DNA from: Ephemerocybe angulata
Taxonomy: Eukaryota; Basidiomycota; Agaricomycetes; Agaricales; Psathyrellaceae
Direction of reading: 5' to 3'
Assembly: GCA_013368325.1 (NCBI GenBank)
Contig: JAACJK010000002.1
Span: forward strand, 558,001-622,000
Length of the DNA stretch: 64,000 nucleotides
The notes below the pieces were generated by a model. The model saw only the letters and a list, made by a program, of their open reading frames with translations, had not been told where the DNA came from and ran no database searches. How positions within the stretch are numbered: the first letter of the stretch is position 1; the number at the start of each line of letters is the position of its first letter. This document shows, piece after piece, positions 1-11,279 of the stretch. A program made the translations under genes and the position numbers.

Positions 1-1149
1 ATTGATAGCAAGGTGCCTGGCTTGACGTTCCCCCAGGCTCGTTTGGTCTGCCAACAAGGGGGTCAATGGCAAGCAAGAATCAAGGCAATATTGCGACTTT
101 ACCTTGAGCATATTCTCGCGAGACCACTTCCGACTTGAGATGGCAAAGTGGGACAAAAGAAACATAGGGCTCCCCAAGAAGGCCGCCTCAAAACAGAGAT
201 TGATGCCCTTCAGAGATGTGTCGTTGTGTGTCATATCCTTGAGCCTGCGTTGCTCATAAGTAGTCAACGTCGGCCTAGCGATGATTTCTAGTAAGCAGCT
301 GCCGCTTCAGATTATAACAGTCGGGACGTACGAAGTGCTGTCTGCCATTCGTTGCTGATATGATGCAAGGACTTCCTTGACACTCTTCAACGTCAACGGT
401 TTCTACTCTCGACACTGAGCACAAAAATATACGGTGCGCGGAGCGAGTGTATACTCACCTGCGCATATTCCGCGTCGCAGAGGCAGTGGAGATGCAATCC
501 AGATGTGTACAAATTCGTGAAGATGCTCGATACTGCGTGGTTATCTTCGGCAATTATCATGTTTTTGACAAGCAACGAAAGTGGGTCGGACAAGCCAACG
601 CGCTCATTGACCCTCTCGGCACTAGCTGTAACCAACTCGCCGAGGTCGGTGGCCAGCTTTGTCCAGTCAGATAGAGGAATGTACTCGCGCGCACCACCAA
701 ATGATCTCCTCTCGATCGGCCGTGCTTGTGGAAGTGCGCCGGTGTGGAGAAAATGATAGTCCAAGACTTGGTAGGATGAGACAATGAGGGCCAGAAGGTC
801 AAAATCGACGAGTCGTGGGGCTGGCCCAGGAACCATTTCATCATTCGTGTAGGCCGCCCTTGAGGAGTACTCAATGCACTCCGCGAGCTGGTAGAAGTCG
901 AAATCTCCTTTGTGGGATAAGGCCCGCTCGGTTGCATCAAGTCGCATAGCCAGGCACTGATGATACCAAAAGTCAATACTAATAGGTCAAAAGGGGACAG
1001 CATATGGGTTGTTCGTCGCTTACCTGAAGTGGTCCTGCTTCAGCCAAGTTTGCTAGTGTTCCTTGATACTGCGGTAACGTCGTGGATAGCGCGTAAACGG
1101 ATAACCAGCTGCGATCGGAAATTTGTCTCAGCGCCCTTTTGTCAACCAT
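1..1149 (-). CDS. Hypothetical protein, five exons, 3' end outside window
   Basis: I do not recognise the family. Exons in coding order are 1149-1024, 956-459, 384-332, 274-103 and 47-1 (continuing off the window). Each intron has GT and AG ends, most have a TTGAC or TNAC-like branch site, and exon lengths 126, 498 and 53+172 keep one open frame. The ATG at 1149 gives a start of MVDKRALRQISDRSW; the in-frame ATG at 947 lies inside exon 2 and is less likely because the upstream exon splices in phase. The product (over 310 residues) is soluble, rich in Leu and Ala, with no signal peptide, membrane segment or Cys cluster. The second-last intron (57 nt) and the GAAG acceptor at 385 are the weakest calls. 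Family unknown; that it is a real gene is fairly sure because four introns agree in phase. Confidence 0.62.
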
Positions 1150-2982
1150 TATGGGCTAAGTTTGTCGTAAAGGTGGAAGCATGAGGTGGTTGAACTTGCC
1201 TCCTTGCATTGAAGGTGCCAGTGAGTTGCAAGGGCTGGGCCCAGGCCCTGCTGGCTGACCTGGAATCAGAATGATGATCACGGCAATCAATTGATCATAT
1301 GCAAGGGCGAAACTGACTAATCGCGGAGATAAAGCCCTTGCTACGTCAGGGTAATCTGGAGTCAACTCTTGTCTTCGAACCTTTCCCCCAACTTTCCCCA
1401 GTGCCCGCTGCCACAGGTAAACCTTTCAAGTTCAAAACCATATCCCGTAGCTTACATACCTAACTTGAGGAAATTACTAATTCATGCATGGTCCGAGTTT
1501 GGCCCTTGTCACACTACCATATCTACTATATATCTTCAGAGGTCGACTCAGCGAGCATGGACACTGACCCAAACTAGGCACTGGTAATGCTTGATGTTAC
1601 ATAATGGGCTGTTCCTTTGGATTGCAAGGAAACACTTGACCGACTCGGAGAGTGAGCTTGAGTGAGATTCGAGCTTCGAGAGGCCACATGACTTTCGAGC
1701 GAGAATGATAAGTATCCCTTCTTAGAACTCAAGTGAGGATGTGCCCTCAGTTGGCTATGTATATAAGTAGTAAATGCCATGGTCGGCGGATCTTTAAATG
1801 ATTGTGTTATCCCAGACTGTACAAGTTATCATTAGCATGTATATACTAGTAGGGCCAAATAAGTAAAGGCATTCGAGCTTATCAGCGCTAAGACAGTCCC
1901 CCAAACTTTGTCCATGATCAAGATGGGCGGCGGCACGGCATGAAAGCAATATGGTCGGGTCCATTTATTAATTAGGGCTTTGAAGCGTCGCACGACAGGT
2001 GAAGGCGCCTTCTGCGGTTTTGACCAAATTCCTGCCATTGTCCAAACGTCTTACTTCAACAAACGACACCACGCGGATCATGGATCGGATGGGGATTACT
2101 CAGGGTTGCGGTTTAAGTTCGGTGCATACCATTTCCAAGCTCTGATATCTTGGATTCTCAATCTGGCTTCGAACTTGGAAGCACAACCAAAATGGTCGGA
2201 GCACTGCAGCCCCCACGGGCCAAGGCTCCCCAAAGTTGGGGCAAACGTGGAGGCTTTCAAGCTTCATGTTACGACAGGCACGGCATTGATAGCAATATGT
2301 TTTGAGGAGATTACACCCAAATTAGCATGTTGTTGGACCACGTCTGGCATGTGATAGCGACTAATTTGGGACTTACTTGAAACTTCCGAGATCCCTCTTC
2401 TATTGGCACCTTGAAAGTTAAGGGCATTGTTTGGCTATCCGCCCTAACTTTTCATGCGCCATCGTATGTCTTTGCCCTTCGTGTGCAGGCTTACAACTAA
2501 TCATGGTGGGGCTAGGTAACAGGAAATCTCAGCTGCCACCAAAGTTAGCGCCGAATACATAGAGAACGATAGCCTAAATTCGTGGAAGGGTGAGGCGACC
2601 GTCTGCACCGTGTGATTCGTTGGCCTGTATTAAATGGAGCCGAGTGTGCAGGAAGGTGTGACTCTGGAGTCTGGACGCACCCGAGGATCGTAGGCGCCCA
2701 TTTATATGCATGGCCGAGCTGGGGGCCTGGGGCACTAGGGATTTGATCAAAAAGGCGTCATTGTGTTAACACATGACTCAGCACTGCAATGGGCCAACAG
2801 TGGCACATAAAACCCTTTCAAGTTGCCATCCCCTGTCGCATATCCCCCCTCATTCCCGGGCGCTTGGCAGTGCACTATCCTGTGCGCCTATTTTGCTTAT
2901 TAAGGTGAGCTTATCTGACTGGATTCACGTACAATGCATGTGACGCTATTGTCCTTACCACCATCTCGCCCAGGAACGGATT
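1150..2982. other. Intergenic, no gene recognised
   Basis: Several short open frames overlap here on both strands, but none shows phase-consistent splicing, domain motifs or codon bias. I see no repeat or RNA gene. The stretch separates two divergent genes, so it should hold both promoters; a pyrimidine-rich run just before 2900 is the only hint of a core promoter for the gene at 2983. Confidence 0.4.
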
Positions 2983-5265
2983 ATGACGCCACCCATTCGT
3001 CCAATTTCAAATATCAGCCCTTCTTCAACATCCCAACCCCACCCGTACAGGAGAGTCCCGGAAATATCTACCCAGAGGAACAGGACGAACGGTCCAGAGG
3101 CCCAAGTCGGGGCCATTCGCTCTCGAGCACGGCCGTCACTGGCTCCGAGGAACGCGCCTTGTTTCGGAGCGGGGCCGACGGTTACCAATGCCCCTAAAAC
3201 AGAGGCGGGGAAGGCCGTTAAATTGGAAGACCGCCCGATTCGGGTACGTTGACGAAGTGCTGCCCACTCATCCTTCGCCTTGTCGCTCAACTCACCTTCC
3301 AGGCACCTGGACGCAGGGTCCAGACAGAACCGGAAAGGGGACTTCACCAGAATCCGGCTCGTTCCACCAAGGTGTGTTCTACTCCGCCCTGCCATTCATG
3401 CCCTCTAAATCATCTCCCCTATCTCTCTTGTCTTGAACTTGGAAGACTGGGGCTACGTCTGAACCAACACCATCTATTAATTCTGATCTGGTAACAAGTC
3501 GCTCTAACGTACGTGTCATTGCCTAAAGGCTCACATCTCCAAACAGCGCGCTATTCGCAATGCCTTTCGCTAATCCTATGTCTTTCAGCAACCTGACCGG
3601 ATAGTGTCCAAGGGGCCCCGCGACGCCATCAATGTTCACCCAGCTGCGGTTCGACCCATCTATGCAACACCTTTTGACCACCACTCACTTTCCACTTGGC
3701 GTCTTCTCTCCCTTCACCGTCTTTTAGAAACCTGGAAGCACTAGCAAAGCCATACTCGAGAACAACCACTCCATCAGTCAGAAACCAGTTGGTTCTGTCC
3801 TCGCATCGACGCTGCGTGCGGCTTATACGTCACCTTCTCTCCTTTAATCATCAGGCTCCCTCGGCCCCTGTTACTACAAAGAGGGGAAGAACAGAAAGGA
3901 ACCTTCTTCGCTACCCTATTAGACTATCTAAGGTACGCTCCGCGATGCCACACCCTGTACTTCAATCTAACGTCTCCACTCTCCTTTCACCCCTGGCTCT
4001 GCCTGCTAGACACCCCCGACTGCCCAGCCTGAGGTTTGCACCACCATTCAATAACACTTTCTTACCTTTCTCATTGCTCATTTTATAGACGCGCTGACTC
4101 GTCGAAGGCACTCATCGCTCTCCAAATCTTCCGGTTAGCCACTCTCATCCTTTACGATACACGTACTTTAGCGAAGCCAACGGCAGCTCATGTCCACGAA
4201 ACTGCCGTTGGCTTCGCTAAAGTACAATTCAGTTGTTATAGTATCAGACCCAAGACGTGGCTGCAAGCTTATCGGCCCGTTTCTAGGAGCTAAATCGCAC
4301 CGATGCAAAGGCAAAAACAACATTGAATGGCCCTCGCCATCCTCACTACGAGAGTCAGGTACAGGGATTCACATAATTTGAATGAAAGGATCTTTTGCTG
4401 ATACTTTTGGTCAATTACCCTAGGATAATGGGAGTGTGGGATGGACGCTGGAATCCATTCGAGAGGCGCTCAACCCCAAGGTGGGCTATACTTCGATTGG
4501 CAGCCGTTCTGGGACGGACAGGCTTATAACTACTCATACTGATATTCCTGCATCACCTGCTTAGTTCCCAGCACGGGACCTGGTAGTACCGACATGTCCA
4601 CGCTGTCAAGCTCTGAAAGCTGGGGTAAGTTGCCACCTCAATGAAATGAGTATCGCTCAACTCTTTTACCTTCTAGATCAACCATGAGGCTTTCCTTGGC
4701 CAGATGAATTGTGAAATGTCCCTCGTTGAAGGCACAGGGCTCGCAAGTTTCTGCCCTTCTCACACTGCCGATGGCACAGATGGCGTCAGCAGTTTTGGCT
4801 CAACGGTATGGCAGCATATGGATAGTGGTCTTCATCTCTCTGATGACACCTCCGACCTAGTCTCGTGCTCCAGATAGGGAAGCATTGGCGCACTCTTCCA
4901 GGGTGGGACGAAACATGAACTCCCTGGACAGCGCATACGTTCGACTTGGGAGAGCGCTTGGACTATCGTTGGACATTGTTTCAGAAATCATCGACCTTAC
5001 GCGGGAGAGGGAAGATCTCTTCACTATGGACCCTGAGCCAGGCTCTGCGTTGAGCTGGGATCGCCAAACCGAAGTTGCCAGTGCAATCCAGGAGGGGTAC
5101 GCTCTTCGGCGGATGACGCAGTCTGACATGATCACTGGTGCAGGGGGAGTAACCCAATCCGAAGAGAGTGAAGCAAGAAAAGTCGGGCGTGACTTCCTTC
5201 GAGATCCCGCATCGCTTGTGGAGAGAGTACGAAACTTATACGTTTCACCAGTTGTTCCTTCGTAG
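2983..5265 (+). CDS. Hypothetical multi-exon protein with CxxC motif
   Basis: Unknown family. Resolved exons are 2983-3243, 3303-3371, 3446-3508, 3589 to an unresolved end, 4287-4358, 4424-4480, 4565-4624, 4677-4805 and 4861-5265. Every measured exon except the unresolved one is a multiple of three (261, 69, 63, 72, 57, 60, 129, 405 nt), so all those introns are phase 0. The N-terminus is Pro/Ser/Arg-rich and disordered. The middle has a CPRC pair followed by another Cys, and the last exon forms an amphipathic helical region rich in Glu and Arg before a TAG stop. The 3750-4286 part, which contains a perfect hairpin at 4163-4225, could not be joined with certainty, so this may be two adjacent genes. 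A 152-codon antisense frame at 4857-5315 is treated as a shadow because the plus frame splices cleanly. Confidence 0.5.
4163..4225. repeat. Perfect 24-bp hairpin inverted repeat
   Basis: Positions 4163-4186 are the exact reverse complement of 4202-4225, with a 15-nt loop. The arm starts GTACTTTAGCGAAGCC. It lies in the unresolved intron or exon part of the gene at 2983-5265. It could be a tiny MITE, a snap-back duplication or a structured RNA element; no target-site duplication is evident. Confidence 0.9.
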
Positions 5266-5661
5266 TTGTCAGTGGGATAGTAGACGTCTGTGTAAATATG
5301 GGTCTCATCTATCACATGTCGTGAATCCTCTGTTATAAGTTAGTATAGTATTTTTGTTTTCTCTTCTTCGATGAAAATTTGTCCTCTGAAGACAGAGTAT
5401 GTTATGAAAGGTACATGCATGCATATTGAGCGTCTGTTTAGGCGCCTGATGGGTTAGCCGACAGCTCCACTACCTTTACGGCGGCTAGTCAATCTCCATT
5501 GCGGATAATTTGGTTTCCTGGTTGATTCTTTGACTGAAGATGGCTGAAGCTCAATGGATTGTCATGTATTATACAAACAGAGAGAAAGCGAGAAATGGTG
5601 GGAAGATCAAATAAGTACAGCGCAGACCTTGAACTTGAATAACAAGGATCTGAGTCGATCG

Positions 5662-6764
5662 CTAAGTAGGGCAGGTATGGTGATAAATGGAACCTTCGAT
5701 GCAGATCCGACGACAACGACTACAGCGAGTGAGTAGATGCTTCAGGTCCTCGCTGGTAAGCCCGGAGTGACGGTTGCAGGTCAATAAACTAGTCACCAGC
5801 TCAAAGGTTGGGTCTTGAACGGAGAGTTCCACCCCCCCGCAAACGTGAGTCGATCGCCGGTCAGCATAGATATAGCGTTGACACAGTGCACATTTGCGGA
5901 GCACCTGCTGAAGCTCAGTCTTCGTCACCCCCTGCCCAAAGTATTGCCCCAGTCGAACCAATATTTCGAAGGTTGTGTATGTGGGCCTGTTGGGATTGAA
6001 TGTTCGAAACTTACAGGCCTCTAAAAAAGCATCGTCGAAGGGGATAGCTATGAGCTTTAGTGTCAGTAACCAGGTCGCTTAGGTTGCAGTATCATAGTCC
6101 CTTACCTGAACGGTCATCGTAACCCGCCAACATACCCTCCAAGAATCTCCCGTCAATGAAGCCAGAGTTCGTGTCAATAACTGAGAGGGGGGAGGTGTCA
6201 CTGGCAATAAGCTTAAGAGTGCCAGGGGCACGGGATCCACTAGCTGCTGCAGCTGGGGTGGCAGGTATAGTATAGTCGTCTACAACGTATATGAGTGGGT
6301 CGTGAGTGGAGACCTCTGTATATGTGCTTACCTTCTTGAAGGGTGAGCTTTGTGCAGCGTTCTTTGAGGATCCTCTTTTCTGGGCTCGTCTGAGCGACAG
6401 CTCCTTTAACTTGAAGCACTGTAGATAAGAACTATAATCAACATCGCCGAATATTTAAAATCAGCCACATACCATGATCGAGAACGGGTTTATCAACGTC
6501 TTCGTCCCTCGGGATCAAGACGAAATCCTCAAACCGGAAGCTGCGACCAAGAGCCTTGCTCGTAGGGGAATCATCCAGCGCGTTGTCAATGGCAAGCTGT
6601 TCTGGAGAATCGATACGAAAGCCAAGCGGGCTTGAAAGTGTGAATCGGATAGGAGATATCCCTGGCCCATTGGCAAGGCCAAAATAAAATGGGACTCCGG
6701 ATCGATTTTGGCGCGACTTTACGGGAGCCTGGGGGGTAGCAGGGAGTGTACGATCAGGAGGCAT
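5662..6764 (-). CDS. Hypothetical protein with two C-terminal CxxC...HxxC/HxC motifs
   Basis: Five exons: 6764-6473, 6418-6332, 6279-6106, 6054-6015 and 5986-5662 (292, 87, 174, 40, 325 nt; sum 918, so 305 residues plus stop). All introns are GT-AG, 28-56 nt long; the 28-nt intron at 5987-6014 is unusually short. The N-terminal half is Pro/Ser-rich. The last exon has two similar units, each a leucine-rich helix followed by CALCQRYIY...HVC and CSRCRRICI...HTC, which resemble a duplicated small zinc-binding fold. In exon 4 an alternative acceptor would read AIPFDDAFLEA, which looks more protein-like but does not keep phase with exon 5; a single-base indel or a different exon 5 acceptor is possible. 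Function unknown; nucleic-acid or protein binding through zinc is only an inference. Confidence 0.58.
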
Positions 6765-7570
6765 TAATAGGAATGGTGAAGCTCGAAGTGGGATGTAGGG
6801 CTCTGAGGACTATACGTGAGCACCTCATCCCTTTATATGCCTGCGGGCACCCGACTCGTTGATGTCCATTATTTGGCACGACTTTGTGCTGCTACTATCA
6901 CTGAGACGCAGTGGTTTGACCTCAGGCTCGATTGTTGAAGGCTGCGTCCCCCAAACCGGAAATTTGTTAATGTTTGGCCACTGGCAAGCTTCAGCGAAAC
7001 CTGTATGTGTTTGAAATGTGAGATCGGCGGATTGGATGCGAACGTCGACGGAGCCGCAGTGTCAGTGCTGTCAACCGCAAGTAACTCGGAATAGATGCAC
7101 CTTAGGGATCTAAGTTTGGTTTGTTTATCCCGTCACATCCGCTAGCTCGCCCTAGGCAACTACACACCTGGGGCCTAAGGCGGTTATTCACCTACTAACC
7201 CCAACCTTGCATGCAGAACTCATTCTGCTTTGGATTGGTGCGAAAACGCAGGTTCCCAAATGCAAGCTGGCGCCATGGCGCCATCATTTGGCCAGCGCTG
7301 ACTCGGACCCAGTTCTCATCGCCGAACAGGGCCTGAGGATGTCAATTCGACTATACTGGCAATCGATATCAGTGCTCTACGCTCTACTGACAGCTGCGTC
7401 TCGCAATGGATGATTCGAACTGTCAAATCTTGTGTTCAGTGCCAAATATCTGCAAAGAACATGAGGTTCCCACTGTCGGAGTCACTAAATTCATAATGCG
7501 CTTTGACTGGCAACTGTCATGACCATCCTGGGTCCTCGGAGACTGGTATGAAATCCCTCCCATCGGTCAA
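6765..7570. other. Intergenic region next to LINE insertion
   Basis: No coding sequence is supported. The short frames at 7207-7413 and 7503-7688 lack splice or domain support. The right edge is the target site of the LINE, so before insertion this DNA continued directly into 16817 onward. Confidence 0.4.
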
Positions 7571-7584
7571 GAAATTTGAACATG
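7571..7584 (+). repeat. LINE target-site duplication, 5' copy
   Basis: GAAATTTGAACATG at 7571-7584 is identical to 16803-16816, directly after the poly(A) tail. Two preceding A residues also match but merge with the tail on the 3' side, so the duplication is 14-16 bp. Confidence 0.95.
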
Positions 7585-7945
7585 GGGGCTCCTTGATCCT
7601 GTACCACCATCATCTGGTGGTTTTCCCACGCTTGGGAACAGGACTGGGACGGAGCAAAACCACCCTCCTGCCTCCATTCTGGAGGTAGGAACGACGAGTG
7701 GGCTCCAGGGTCACCACCAACCGCCCCCCGACAGAAATAACGCTAGATCTCTGCTCAAGATGGGCCATTATCGCCCCAGTCCTCCCTTGAAAGAGCACCA
7801 AACGTGCCCTCGACCCACTCGCCTCCCCCCAACCACGAGGCACTCCTAGCCTCAGGTGACTGGAGATCGAGCACGGGCGAAGCCTCACGCGCCAGGAGAA
7901 CAAAGGAGAAAACGCGTCGTCGGGGTATGAAAAGGTACGCTCCGC

Positions 7946-7953
7946 GTATATAA
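7946..7953 (+). promoter_or_regulatory. TATA-like box upstream of LINE ORF1
   Basis: TATATAAG lies about 70 nt upstream of the ORF1 ATG and about 360 nt inside the element. Its position fits a core promoter, but a transcript starting here would omit the element's first 360 bp, so its role is uncertain. Confidence 0.3.
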
Positions 7954-8019
7954 GTGGTACTCCCCCACCGAACGCTCTCTCTCTTTCATCCCAGATTCAC
8001 AACCATCCAAGCAACCACA

Positions 8020-10673
8020 ATGTCTTCTAACAACTCCAACGCCCCCACCAACAACCCCTTTGAGGTCCTCGAAGTTCAGGACCCTAAGGATTCCCCCCCT
8101 CACATGTCGTACCTCGCCGCGGCGAAGAACGCCTCGCCGAACGGTTCCTCGAGGACCCCCTTCACCATAACCCACAATACCTCCGCTCCCAATCTCGCCC
8201 CTGTCCAGAACACTCAAGAGACCGAGGCCGCGATCCGCGCCGCGTCCATCCAGAACGCCCAGGAGGCCATGGCCGCGATCCGACTCGCGTCAAAGGAACC
8301 CAACACCCCCTCCCCGGAGGAGGGGTCCTCCACCAAACCCTCCAACGCCACCACCAAATCGCGTGCCACGGGCAAGAAAGGCGGAAGATCGAACGCCTCA
8401 GGCCCCAACGCGGGTAAGCCTCACACAAAGCCCCTCGGCGCGCAAACCACCCTCATGGATTTCTACAAAGGGAGGACCACCAACGAGGGCGCCGATGACT
8501 CCGCAAGGAAGACCCGCCAGGCCACAAAGGCAACCCAACAGTCCAAGATCCCTATCTCCGAGATGGGGAGGATCTCGAAGAGGAGGAACACCGAGGTCGA
8601 GGACCTGGAGCCCCAACCCTCCCCGACGAAGAAGAGCTTCCCTGCAGTCGGTTCCACCGCTACCATCCCCGTGAACGAGCCCACTCATGCCGAGGCGAAT
8701 AACCGCGTCGAAGCCGCCCCCTCGGGAGCTCAGGTCACGGCCCACTCCGTCGCCCCCCACACCACGGTGCCGCCCACCCCGAGGAACGAGACCCCCCGCC
8801 CAGCCCCCCAGGCCGAGCCACAGACTGAGCGTCCTCCCTCCCCCGTCCCCTTCACCGCTGAAGAGAAAGGAAAGGGGAAGATGTTCCCGTCGTACCCCGA
8901 AGCGGACATGGAGATCGACGAGACCATGCAACGCGTCGAGACCTACCTTGATGAATTCGAGTTCCAACAGGAAGCAGGTACGCCGCACCAGGCATAAAGA
9001 TCCGAACCCCTTCTTACCCCGCCTCCAATCCAGATATTCTTGATGACGACGAGTTCGATCTCGAGGATTCCCCAGACCCCGAGACGATGGACGTCGATGA
9101 AGACGACGATGCAACCTCCGTCAGTAGCTACCACACCGTCGTCCCCAGACAATCCAACACATCCGGTGCTCACCCCAAGATGCCGTCCATCCCCCCTACA
9201 CACCACGTTGTCATCGGCACCCCGGTCATGACGACAAAGACCACGGTTCAGACCCACTCCCAGTCTAGCAGCAACGGGAACATCAACCCTCCTGCCACGG
9301 CCAGCACTCACGCCACCGCAAATACATACGTCGCTGCAAACGTAGCCGCTAACGCGCACGCTGTCGCAAACGCCCACGCCGTCGCGAACGCCCATGCTGC
9401 CGCGAACGCACAGGTCCCTCCACTGGCACCCCCTCCCCTGAACATCCATAAGGCGGAGAACAACCCCCTCCTTAACCCGAACCCTACCCCCGGCCCGTAT
9501 ATGCCCTCTGAAGTGCCCGAGTCCGGCTATCCGAAGGTCCAGTGCGATGCTCGGCACATCTTCGAACGAGTGGATCCCAACTCCATCGACCTCATGAAGG
9601 ACATCGGCGGGGCGAAGTTCTGGATTCTCTTCGCGCACGACCGCCCCAACTCGGAGCTCTACAACCGGGACGGCCATCTTGGCGCTATGATCAAGAACGT
9701 TCTCAAGGATGCGCAACCAAAATTCCTCCGCATGCTCCCCGACCCCCGCTTCCCCCCCGACTCTGCCACGGGACCCAAACGTCCTCAAGGAATCCTCGCC
9801 TACAACATGACCAATGAGCAGGCCGACTATATGGTAGAACGAGGCGGCATCGACACCCCCACTTGCTGGGCCATCACTCTCCCTTTCGCCCTCAGCAACG
9901 CGGCGTACGTCGGCTGTTTCGACAACATCCCCCCAAGCCAAGACGGCTCTAACGTGGAAGACGAGATAACAGCCATGGTCCGTAAGACTCTCCTTGCCGA
10001 ATCGGTCACCCTCCAGTCCAAACTCGACGAACACCACGACGCGATCCCGGCTGACGTCCCCAAGACTGAGTACATCGACTGGGTCCTCCGGTCAATCAGA
10101 GTTTCCAGCTTCCAACCCTCCATCGGCGGCTCCACCAGGCCCGTCTACCGGATCTACATCCGCTCCCCCACCTTTGACCCCAACGTCCACAACTCCGAGT
10201 TCCTCGCATTCTATTACAAGCAGAACTACAGGGGCGAAAACTTCATCGCCCGTTTCTCCCAGCTCAACTGGCTTTGCAACGCCTGCAAGAGTATCGATCA
10301 CCCTCACGGCCTTTGTCCCTTCACCACGATCCCAGGCTTCCACAATAAGAGGCTCAACGTACACGGCGTCACCATCACGGATGCCCCGGTCCAAGCCCCA
10401 GCGACCATCAACGTTACGAGTCTCTCCACCCCGGATGAGACGACCACCCAGTCCTTCATGGACATCTACGCCAGACAGGCTAGCTCCTCCCTCCCTCCCT
10501 CCACCTCCAACTACGACGCCGAGAGCTCCCAGGGAGGATGGAGCCAGGTCCCCGCACGAGGGCGCGGAAGGGGCCGTGGAAATGGAGGAGGGAGGGGCCG
10601 AGGCGGCTATAGGGGAGGTCGCGGCGGCAGAGGTGGCTACCAGAACGCCGACTACGACGCCGGATGGTTCTAA
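8020..10673 (+). CDS. LINE ORF1 (gag-like nucleic-acid-binding protein), one intron
   Basis: Predicted ORF1 protein, which would coat the element RNA. The ATG at 8020 is followed by a Pro/Ser/Thr-rich disordered region. An apparent intron at 8978-9033 (GT...CAG, 56 nt) joins 8020-8977 to 9034-10673 in phase, giving 865 residues and a continuous acidic stretch across the junction; without splicing the frame stops at 8997. A PCNA-binding-type motif QTTLMDFY sits at residues 142-149. The C-terminal part has one zinc knuckle, C-x2-C-x4-H-x4-C, at about 10280-10315, and ends in RG/RGG repeats that typically bind RNA. An Ala/Asn/Val-rich repeat of about 10-residue period occurs at 9340-9415. The alternative to splicing is a frame change between two overlapping frames. 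Confidence 0.8.
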
Positions 10674-11279
10674 GGCTCTGGATACCCACTAGCATCCCAC
10701 GTAACGACCCCCTCACGAACGACTGTGCGCCCTCCCTATGACCGACTGACCTTTGACTCTTCGAACCCGCCCATCTGTTCTCTCTTCTATCGGACCTCCT
10801 CTTGTTAACAGTACTCATGCCTCGCTCTCTCTATGCGTCCACTCTTCTTTCCGTATTTACGACTGACCCGTTGCTATGCCGTTCTATGACTATGCTTGCA
10901 CCACCTTATGATACACGTACTACCGTCTCCATTTCTGTTTACCTCACGGCGACGAACTCATCATGCGAGACTCGTTGACCGTTCTCGCTGGACTCTCTAT
11001 TATTTCCGCTACCGAGTATTAGTGCCCAATACATCGTTTGTCGCCCCTCACTTCACAGGCACGAAAGATAAGAATGATCCATAAACGACGATCCTACAAA
11101 CAAAGACAGACCGGGAGCCCACACCATAGGCCAAATATAGACTTATAATTACACGGGATGGCGCCCAAATATACTGGCTCTTAGGAGGACAGGAAAGCGC
11201 TGTTAGTCCCATACCTCCAGTGGTAGCTATGGAGTAAACTCAGCTCCGGGTTCGGTAAGCGTTGGTAGCGCCCCCATAA

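Noticed and set aside
4857..5315. Minus-strand ORF of 152 codons
   Set aside because: The plus strand across the same bases has a spliced, phase-consistent exon ending at 5265, so the minus frame is treated as a shadow.
8943..10037. Long antisense ORF (364 codons) opposite LINE ORF1
   Set aside because: It is a shadow of GC-rich ORF1 coding sequence; no domain, start context or splice support.
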